The notes beneath the pieces are model-generated. The model was not told the origin of the DNA. It did not search any database and was given only the letters and a program-made list of their open reading frames with translations. Position numbers and translations under genes: made by a program. This document shows, piece by piece, positions 41,797 through 50,200 of a stretch of DNA of 64,000 nucleotides. The DNA is from Desulfobacterium sp. (GTDB lineage: Bacteria > Desulfobacterota > Desulfobacteria > Desulfobacterales > Desulfobacteraceae), in assembly GCA_016342325.1 (NCBI GenBank), contig JAEINR010000016.1:1-64000 (forward strand). Reading direction: 5' to 3'. How positions within the stretch are numbered: position 1 is the first letter of the stretch; each line of letters starts with the position of its first letter.

Positions 41797-44534
41797 TTTT
41801 CCAGCCGCCAATCCTTGATATGCTGTTCCGTAAATGGGGAGAGAAACCAGCCTTTTACCCGGGGTTTGACCAGAACATGACCCGCGCCGTAGAAAACCGG
41901 TATAAGGGCTGCGGTTTCCCGGCAAAGGAGTTCCTCGGCCCGGGTATAAAGCACGTTCCGTTCATCAGATGCCTTGGTTTGTTCCGCCTGATCCATCAGG
42001 TCCGCAAATTGCCTGTTGTTCCACTTGGGCAAGTTCACCAGATCCGGATGAAACAGGTCCTTTAAAAAAGCAGTCGGGTCCGGATACTTACCGATATAAT
42101 CAAGCATGAACAGATGGGGTGCATTGTCTGATCGGATCAGCGTTCGATACGCATCCCCTTCAGCTTCAACCACCCGTATTTCTATATTCAGATGGTGCTT
42201 GGCAAGCTGCTTGACAGCGTCGGCCAGGCGCAGGTTGCGCTCGGATTTCCGGCAAAGAAGTTCAAGCACCGGCAAATTCTGTCCCCCGGGATATCCGGCT
42301 TCCATCAACCACCTACGACCGGTTTCAGGATCAAAGGGAATACCGGCTCCGGAATCGGTACCGGTACCACCCAGTACCAGGGGATGGGTGAAGGTATACG
42401 CAGGCCGGTTATGGGTCTGCAAAACCAGACTGATGATCAGATTCCTGTCAATAACCGACGCAATGGCTTTACGAAGCCGCACATCATCCGTGGGCCTGCG
42501 CCGGGTATTGAAACAATAGGCATAGGTACTGACCTGGGGCCAGGACGAATATTCCCTGGCAAGGGCGGGATCACGATTGATCTCACCCAGAGCACCCTCC
42601 GGTATATTCAGATAGGTGCCCCCCATGATATCCAGTTCATTGTTTTTATACATGGCCAGGCCCACGGATTCCTCGGGAATCACAAAATAGTGCACTTCGG
42701 CAATCCCCACCCGGGCCGAATCATAGTAGTGGGGGTTCTTCTTTAGAACAATACGTCTTCCTTTTGTCCAGAAGCTGAGCGTATACGGCCCGCTGCTTAC
42801 GATGTTTTCCGAATCGGTCCATTTTTCCTTATACTGTTCAATCACGGTGCGGGGTAAGGGTTTGAATGGGGCCAAACCAGTCAATGAAATAAAATAGGGC
42901 ACAGGATCGGCAAGCTCAAATTCCACGATATCATCCGCAATGGCCCGGACCCCCACCAGGGCGGGGTCGGTTATTTCCCCCCGGATATACGCCCGTGCAT
43001 TTTTAAGCACCCCCAGGGGATCTGCCACCGGGGATCGCATTTCCGGGGACAGATTACGGCGAATGGACCAGACAATATCATGGGCGGTCAAGGCATCCCC
43101 ATTGCTCCATTTCAGGTCCTTGCGCAGGGTGAAGGTATACACTGTTTCGTCTTCATTTTTTATGTACTTTTCAGCCAGATCCGGAACCGATTTAAAGGTC
43201 CGGGGATCAACATGGGTCAATCCCGCAAACAGCTGGCTGATAATTTCGGAGGCTTCCAAACTCAAGCCTTTGGCCTGATCAACGTTGAGCACCTCTTTTT
43301 TAATTGGAATCCTGAGGGAAATATCGTCAATGACATAGGAGGGATCCATCACATCCTTGGATTCTTGCGGCACCAGATATTCAAACCGTCCGTTCCGAAA
43401 TTCCTTAAAATAGATGGTGCTGCCCCGGACATCTCCGTTCAGGGTAAACCCATAGGTTCCGGTAACCCCCTGCCAGTTCTCCAAAAACCGCAGCACCGAT
43501 GCAAGTACAATGGGAACCGCGTTCCCCTTTTTCTGGATGGCATGGGCCAGCACCTTTAAGGCGTCAAATCCCTGGGCAGCCATGGCGTCCGGCGGCAGAT
43601 CGTAGGCGGTTTCAAAACGGTTCACAAATTCCCGGGTTGTCCTGGAAAGCCGCTTGGGATAAAACACGGTGGGTACGGTGGTGCCTTCCGCTTCCCGGCC
43701 GATAATCCCGCCCAGCTTGGGGGAATCCAGGCTCGGCATGCTGAAGAACGGCTTCTCGCATCCCAGCTCCCGCATCTGCTGGATGACATGCCCGGCCGAG
43801 GGCAGCTGCCCGGCAAGGAACACCCCATCAAACTGATAATTGCTGATCAGCTTGGAGGCCATGAGTTGGTAGTCGTCCTGCCACCTGAAATAGGATCTCG
43901 TGGCAACGATCTCCATGCCCTTGGACTTGGCAAGCTCCCCGAAAATCTTGGCCTGGCGCATGGTGTTCTCCCTGCGGTCATAGATGACCACACAGCGCTT
44001 AATGCCTTTATCCTGGCAATAATCCACCAGATGACGAAGAATCACATCATCCGACGGAATGTTACGGAAAATAAATTTACCGTTCTTCAGCCGGGTCAGG
44101 CGTGGATCCGTTGCCCCCGGGGAGATGAACAGCATGCCGGCGGATTCATATATCATGCCTACGGCCAGGGCGATTTCCGACTGGAGATGGCCGATAACCG
44201 CCGTAACATCCGTATTCCGGGCCAACTCCCTGGCAACCTGCTGGGCTTTGCCCACCCGGCCCTCATCATCACGGATGATCAGTCTGATCTTACGCTCAAG
44301 CAGTCCTTTGTCGGCATTGATCTCACCCAGTGCCAGGTCAATCCCCTCCAGAAACATTCCGGCATTCCCCTTGGAGGTGACCACCCCGATCACAATATCC
44401 TCCCTGGCGTTCTCGCTCTTCAGCCGGCGCTTTTCGGCAAGATTCCGATAGGACCCGTCACAGGCGTTGACGGCCATTATCCCAAGAAGCGCAAAGAGAA
44501 AACATCTCAATTTATGGTAAATTGGCTGCTTCAT
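41793..44534 (-). CDS. Lipoprotein: LivJ-type binding domain fused to an OppA-type peptide-binding domain
   Basis: A 913-residue protein with a lipobox (AVNAC, Cys ~25). Residues ~45-400 are a Peripla_BP_6 domain related to those of the two channel proteins (DIVIGVVTSKGNAGMFLEGI; AVIGHLQSEIALAVG; MLFISPGATDPRL). Residues ~415-905 are an SBP_bac_5 domain (LKWSNGDALTAHDIVWSIRR; SGPYTLSFWTKGRRIVLKKN; RRPTDDVRLRKAIASVIDRN) of the dipeptide/oligopeptide class. Two unlike binding folds in one lipoprotein is uncommon, and no ABC permease is present. The gene overlaps SPFH by 23 bp and copy-2 channel by 4 bp. A role as peptide receptor or presenter to the channels is inferred. Confidence 0.8.
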   Translation of the reverse strand: MKQPIYHKLRCFLFALLGIMAVNACDGSYRNLAEKRRLKSENAREDIVIGVVTSKGNAGMFLEGIDLALGEINADKGLLERKIRLIIRDDEGRVGKAQQVARELARNTDVTAVIGHLQSEIALAVGMIYESAGMLFISPGATDPRLTRLKNGKFIFRNIPSDDVILRHLVDYCQDKGIKRCVVIYDRRENTMRQAKIFGELAKSKGMEIVATRSYFRWQDDYQLMASKLISNYQFDGVFLAGQLPSAGHVIQQMRELGCEKPFFSMPSLDSPKLGGIIGREAEGTTVPTVFYPKRLSRTTREFVNRFETAYDLPPDAMAAQGFDALKVLAHAIQKKGNAVPIVLASVLRFLENWQGVTGTYGFTLNGDVRGSTIYFKEFRNGRFEYLVPQESKDVMDPSYVIDDISLRIPIKKEVLNVDQAKGLSLEASEIISQLFAGLTHVDPRTFKSVPDLAEKYIKNEDETVYTFTLRKDLKWSNGDALTAHDIVWSIRRNLSPEMRSPVADPLGVLKNARAYIRGEITDPALVGVRAIADDIVEFELADPVPYFISLTGLAPFKPLPRTVIEQYKEKWTDSENIVSSGPYTLSFWTKGRRIVLKKNPHYYDSARVGIAEVHYFVIPEESVGLAMYKNNELDIMGGTYLNIPEGALGEINRDPALAREYSSWPQVSTYAYCFNTRRRPTDDVRLRKAIASVIDRNLIISLVLQTHNRPAYTFTHPLVLGGTGTDSGAGIPFDPETGRRWLMEAGYPGGQNLPVLELLCRKSERNLRLADAVKQLAKHHLNIEIRVVEAEGDAYRTLIRSDNAPHLFMLDYIGKYPDPTAFLKDLFHPDLVNLPKWNNRQFADLMDQAEQTKASDERNVLYTRAEELLCRETAALIPVFYGAGHVLVKPRVKGWFLSPFTEQHIKDWRLEK

Positions 44535-45483
44535 TCACCAGTCCTTCAACCGCCGCATCCGGTTGATTTGCAGCTTCCTTTGTCACTGCGATGGCAACGT
44601 CCTCATTCACTTTGCTTGTCCCTTCCTCTTCCGTCAGGAAGGGAACATTACCAATGATGGGCAGGCCGTCCTTCCCACCAATGATGACCACCTTGGCATT
44701 CTCCGACCGGGCCAGTTCAAGGGTCGTCTTGATACCGAACCATTTCAGGATCTGGCCTTTGGGCAGGCTTTGGGTGATGATTTTCAACTGATCCCGGATA
44801 CCTCTTCCTTCGATCCGTTTTCGTTCCGCCTCCCGCTTTTCCCTCAGAATCTTGAAAATATGAGCGTCGGCCACATGTTTCTGTTCCACTTTATATTGAA
44901 TCGCCTTTTCAATATCCTCGGGCAGGGTAATCCGCTTGATCAGCACATCATCGATATTGACAAACCGTTGGGCCACTTCTTCCACTGCGTCGTTGACCGC
45001 TTTCTCAATCAGGCTTGTCTCGGTGCGGTACACGGCCTCGGCTTCGAGCCGGCCGATGATGATCCTCAACACGGCCTCGATTTCAGGAAGAATAACCTTT
45101 TCAAGATAGCTGGGCCCCAACCGCTGGTGGAGGACCCCCAGCTGATTGTACTCCGGGTAATACCGTATGGAGATCAGGGCGCCGACCTTTAAGCCGCTTT
45201 TGGTGAGCACCTTGAATTCTTCGGTGACCTCCTGGATGCGAACGTTATAGATATACATGATGTCAAAGGGCCAGATGACCTTCAAGCCTTCGCCGTAGAC
45301 CTTATCCACCACGGTACCGCCGTGGAAACGCCTGTAGAGAACACCGGCTTCCCCGGAATGAATGACAATGAAAATATTGGGAAACAGGTAGATTAACAGC
45401 AGCGTCACCATAAGGCCGACCAGAATAAAATACTGCTGGTTGTCGCGAATCTTCTGCTTGATTTTAGAAAGGATCTTTTTCAT
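44512..45483 (-). CDS. SPFH/prohibitin-family membrane protein
   Basis: A 323-residue protein with one transmembrane helix (about 19-40, VGLMVTLLLIYLFPNIFIV) followed by an SPFH domain (about 45-235: SGEAGVLYRRFHGGT, LTKSGLKVGALISIRYYP, VNIDDVLIKRITLPEDIEKAI) and a charged helical region with KREAERKRIEG, typical of band-7 proteins. Such proteins oligomerise into membrane microdomains or assist membrane complexes. Location between an exporter and the binding-protein/channel genes suggests a scaffold for them. It starts 34 bases after the exporter stop and overlaps the following lipoprotein gene. SPFH genes are not usual parts of NRPS clusters. Confidence 0.82.
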   Translation of the reverse strand: MKKILSKIKQKIRDNQQYFILVGLMVTLLLIYLFPNIFIVIHSGEAGVLYRRFHGGTVVDKVYGEGLKVIWPFDIMYIYNVRIQEVTEEFKVLTKSGLKVGALISIRYYPEYNQLGVLHQRLGPSYLEKVILPEIEAVLRIIIGRLEAEAVYRTETSLIEKAVNDAVEEVAQRFVNIDDVLIKRITLPEDIEKAIQYKVEQKHVADAHIFKILREKREAERKRIEGRGIRDQLKIITQSLPKGQILKWFGIKTTLELARSENAKVVIIGGKDGLPIIGNVPFLTEEEGTSKVNEDVAIAVTKEAANQPDAAVEGLVNEAANLP

Positions 45484-45517
45484 GTTATTTCACTTTTTCC
45501 CAATGGTGCAATGGACT

Positions 45518-47143
45518 TTAAATAACAAATTTGCCGTAATCCATCTTCAGAACTCGGTCCGCCACATGGAAGTAGCGATCGTCATGGCTGATGATAATGA
45601 TGGTTTTACCCATTTCCTTAAGTTCTTTGAGAACCACCGAGTAGAAATATTCCCTGAATGTGGGATCCTGATCAGCGGCCACTTCATCAAAGGCCAGAAT
45701 GGGCTTATCCTCAAGATAGCTGACTATCAAGCCAAGCCGTTTTTTCTGGCCCGTGGAAAGCCGGATTTGGGTGAAGCGCCCGTCCTTAAATCCGGTCTTG
45801 TCGCTCAGGCTCATTTTGGTAAGAAGCGTTAATACCGATTCCTCCTCAACGTCCTTTAATCCGTACAGCCGGTCAAACAGATAAAAATCCGTAAAGATGA
45901 TGGAAAACAGGTCTCGGAAGTGGGCATAGTTGCTCTCATCCACCATAACATCGTCCACCCGGATGGACCCGGCATCCTGATAATAGAGGCCGATCATCAG
46001 TTTCATCAAGGTGGATTTGCCGCTGCCGTTGCCGCCCACGATAAAAAGCAGTTCACCGCTTTTGATGGTTAAATCCATGGGCCCCACGCCGAACTGACTG
46101 CCATTTGAATTGCTGTAGGTAAACTGCACCCCCTTGTAAACAATTTCATCAAAGGACGTTTTTCCCCGGAGCAGGCTTTTTTCCGCGGTGTTTCTTGAAT
46201 CATCCGCTTCCGTGAGCTGTCGATCCAATTCATTCAGGGTCCGCACCGCCACATCTGCCTTGGCCACCAGGGGCACGGAATCGATCACAATCCCCAGGGG
46301 GCCGACAATAAAGAGATTTACAGCAATCAGATCGATAATGACGGCATGGGTGAACATACTAAACTGGGGCAGGACAAATACGATGCTGCCCAAAAGCATG
46401 TAAAAGGAAATCTGGGAAGAAACATAGTTACTGATGAACCTGTTTTCACTTCGCTGGCGCAGTTGCCGGGCGGCGTCCGAGGAGTGTTTGAGGTAGTTTT
46501 CAAACAGATCATCACTCCGGGCGGAATTCATTTTGACTTCCTTGAACCCCTTGATGAGATGACTTAAGTATACCGAGAATTCCTTTTCCTTTTCCATGGT
46601 GGCCCATAGATCCGCGTTGCTCTTCCCCTGGTTCACCATGTATACCGACATACCGCCGGCAATGATGATCGCCGACAGCAGAAATGCCATGGGAGAAAGA
46701 TAATAAATGTATCCAAAGGAGAAAAGGATCATGACCAGGGAAGCCCCGGCATTGGACAGGCTCTTGGTGGCTTCGAAAATGATCTCGGTGTTTTCCACAA
46801 TGGTCGTGTAAAGGCGGGTTTCCCCCATCTGTTCAATGGGCAAAAGACCTGCCCGCCTGACCTTGTCCGCAAGGTTGATGCGCATACCAATAATGATATC
46901 CTGCACCATTTTGATGCTCCGGGTCATGGTAAACCGACGGGTGTAGATAAACCCTGTAATACAGATCACAAACAGGGACAGAAACCAGAAATTCATCGTC
47001 AAGGCAGGCAGTTCATCCGCCGCCCCATTGATGATGACAACCACCAGGCCCTGGAAGACACCGGACGTAACCGACACCAGGCCAAGCCTGGTAACGGTTT
47101 TTCCGGATCCCCGCCAGAGCAGTTGCAAGAAATCGCTATTCAT
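45518..47143 (-). CDS. Peptide-exporting ABC transporter (PvdE/SyrD type)
   Basis: A 541-residue half-transporter. The N-terminal ~300 residues hold six predicted membrane helices; the nucleotide-binding domain has Walker A GGNGSGKST (about 370-378), signature LSTGQKKR (about 465), Walker B ILAFDEVAAD, and the switch His in ISHDDRYF. Length and the LSTGQKKR signature fit the cyclic-peptide exporter family (PvdE, SyrD), which moves non-ribosomal peptides or their precursors to the periplasm. It lies 61 bases after the KS-AT-aminotransferase gene. It probably exports the cluster product; the binding proteins and channels encoded next would meet the product in the periplasm. Confidence 0.88.
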   Translation of the reverse strand: MNSDFLQLLWRGSGKTVTRLGLVSVTSGVFQGLVVVIINGAADELPALTMNFWFLSLFVICITGFIYTRRFTMTRSIKMVQDIIIGMRINLADKVRRAGLLPIEQMGETRLYTTIVENTEIIFEATKSLSNAGASLVMILFSFGYIYYLSPMAFLLSAIIIAGGMSVYMVNQGKSNADLWATMEKEKEFSVYLSHLIKGFKEVKMNSARSDDLFENYLKHSSDAARQLRQRSENRFISNYVSSQISFYMLLGSIVFVLPQFSMFTHAVIIDLIAVNLFIVGPLGIVIDSVPLVAKADVAVRTLNELDRQLTEADDSRNTAEKSLLRGKTSFDEIVYKGVQFTYSNSNGSQFGVGPMDLTIKSGELLFIVGGNGSGKSTLMKLMIGLYYQDAGSIRVDDVMVDESNYAHFRDLFSIIFTDFYLFDRLYGLKDVEEESVLTLLTKMSLSDKTGFKDGRFTQIRLSTGQKKRLGLIVSYLEDKPILAFDEVAADQDPTFREYFYSVVLKELKEMGKTIIIISHDDRYFHVADRVLKMDYGKFVI

Positions 47144-47204
47144 TTTTATGCCCCATCGCCATTACCCTCATGTCCATTGCCATTATCCTCATTTCCATAA
47201 TGCT

Positions 47205-50200
47205 TCATCTCCCGAAATCGAACCCGCCCGCCTGAATTTCCGCTACACTTTCCTTGATCACGCCTAGGATCTGTTCCAGGTCCGCCAGGGTGTGAACGGT
47301 TGAAAAAAAACAGATCCGCCTCTCCCAGGTATAAACTCCCTTGGACATCATCAGATAAAACAACAGATCCAGGATCAGGGGTTGGAATACAGGATCAAAA
47401 TCACCTTCAGATACAAAGCAAAAAAACGATGCGCAAAAATGGATGCGAAGGGGGACGGCGTGTTCTTCAAACCAGTGATTGAGCTGGTCTGCGAATAATT
47501 TCGTCAGTTGATTGACATTTTTCTGCAGCGTATCACCCTGCTCCCTTAAGTGGGTCAGCACGGCCCGGGCCGCAGCCATGGCCAGGGGGTGCTTGCAGAA
47601 GGTGCCTCCGAAAAAGGTCACGGCCTTGTCCGGCATGGAGTCGTCCCCATACTGCCAGTTGCCGCCGTCAATGGCATCCATGAACCGGGCCTTGCCAGCA
47701 ATAACGCTGATGGGCAATCCACCGCCAATGAGCTTACCGTAGATGACGATATCGGCCTGCACATGGAAAAATGCCTGGGCCCCGCCGGGACATAACCGGA
47801 AACCGGTGATGATCTCATCAAAAATCAGGGCGGTACGATGGGTCTGGGTGATTTCCCGCAGTTCTTTCAAAAACGGACCAGGGGTCAGGCTAGGATTGCG
47901 GCTCTGGACAGGTTCCACCAGTACCGCTGCCAGGTTGCGGCCATGGGTTTTAATGAATTCCAGGCTCTCGGGTTGACCATAGGGCAGCACAATCACATCC
48001 GCGATCATCTTGGATGACGTGCCCGGAGCCATGGGCACGGAACCATTGACGCCGGGCAAAGCCAACACCCCGTCAAAGATACCGTGGTAGGAATCCTTGA
48101 AAATAACAATTTTATCCCGTCCGGTCATGGTGCGGGCCATGCGCAGGGCCACCATGACCGCCTCGGTACCGGTATTGGAAAAGGTGACCCGTTCCACCCC
48201 CGTGATCTCCGTGATCAAGCGGGCCACATCCCCGGTTTCGTCAAACTGGGTCGCCAGTTGAAACCCTTTCTTGAGCTGTTCTTCCACCGCCGCCACCACA
48301 AAAGGCGCATTGTTGCCGAAATAATTCACCCCGTATCCCATGGCCATATCGATATAGTCGTTGCCATCCACATCATACAGGCGCGTGCCCCGGGCCCGGG
48401 AGCAGACAATAGGGTACATGATCTCCTTAAGGGTCATGCGAAACCCCAGGGAATTGATCCAGTCGGAAAACCAGGGACGATTTTTTTCCATAATCGCCTT
48501 GGATCCTTGGGTTCGAGCGGTGTAACGGTCAATAAATGCCTCAACAAAGGCCTGTTGTCGTTTGTTGAGTGTGTCCTTGAGGAGGGTCATGGAACGGATG
48601 TCCACATTGGCGTTGGGCTGATTATCCCTCCCCTGCTTGCAAAGATTCAGAATCCCCATTGACGGCGTACCGGGCGTATCTATCGTCTCCAGGATATCCG
48701 GCATATCTTTCATTTCCGGCATTTCCCGCGTATCTTGCGTATCCGAAGAATCTTGGGTTTCAAGGGTCTCTGGCAATTTCGACATCCCATGGGGCATCTC
48801 CCCACCCAACGCCGGGGATGATGCCGATCCTGCGATAAGGGACAGTTGTTTGGACATCACTTCCAGCTGGCGGTGAATCAGCCCATCCAACTCCCCCTTT
48901 GGAAATGAATTCCCAATGCTTTCCAATGCATTCCTCTGTTTCATAAAACGATCCTTTTGCTCAGGTTGCACATCATGCCCAATCATGGAATTGGACGTGG
49001 GGTCTGCAATGCCGGGCCCGTTTTCCTTTGACGAATCCGGCAACGGTCTCACCGGATTCATCCAGAAGGACCTGGGCTGGAACGGATAGAACGGCAGGGT
49101 CACTTTATGCCGGGTATAGGGTGCATCAAAGCCCTGCCAGTCCACCGACATGCCGGCTGCATGGATCGCAGCCAAGGAACCCAAAAGGGTTTCCCAATCG
49201 TCGGCCCCACGGATCAAGGACGGCAGGCACAGGCAGGTGGATTTTTCCTGACTCCCAGGAGCAACGTCCAAGCAGGCTGGAGCATTTCCCGAGCGCCCAG
49301 TAGAATCGTCCAAGCAAGCTGAAACATCTTCCAGGCAGACTTTGGCAAGATCCCCCAGCACGACATGGGGTCCAATCTCCAGAAAGAGTGTGCCTCCCAT
49401 ATTTCGGGCGGTTCGGACCATGTCCAGGAATCTGACCGTACTGGTGAGGTGCGCTCCCCAGTAACCAGGGCGGGTAATCTCCTCTGCCTTGACCACTTTC
49501 CCGGTCAGGTTGGAAATAAGCGGTATCCGAGGTCCTTTCATGGAAACACCGGCAACAACGGCTTCCAGTGCGTTCCTGGCCGGCTCCATCAAAGAAGAGT
49601 GAAAACCATGGGAGACTGTCAGGCGATGGGCGTTGATCCCTTTTTCATCCAAGTGATTGAGGAACGCCCCAAGGGCCCGGGCATCCCCGGAAACAACGGT
49701 GTTTTCGGGACTGTTCAGGGACGCCACGCTCAATGGGCCGTCCACGGCCTCCAATTCCCGGCCCACCTGGGTTTCATGGGCAAACACGGCAGCCATGGCC
49801 CCCCCGGAACCAGCCAGCTCCCGGATCAAGCGCCCCCGTTCAACAGCCAGGCCCAGCCCCTCTTCCAATGAAAATACGCCGGCAATGCAGGCCGCCACAT
49901 ACTCGCCAATGCTATGGCCCATGACCATGGATGGCCGGATTCCCCAGGAGCGCCACAACTCGGCCAGGGCATATTCAACGGCAAACATCAGGGGCTGGGT
50001 GTGGACCGTGTCCCGGAGCTGATCCTCATCAGCCAAAGGCCCGTAAAGCAGATCCAGCAGATCCATATCCCACTCCCCGGACAGAATCCGGGCACAGCGC
50101 CCGATCACATCCCGGAAAACCGGCTGGGTGTCATAAAGTTGTTTGCCCATGCCTGCATACTGGGCCCCCTGGCCGGTGAACATAAAAACAATTTTGGGTT

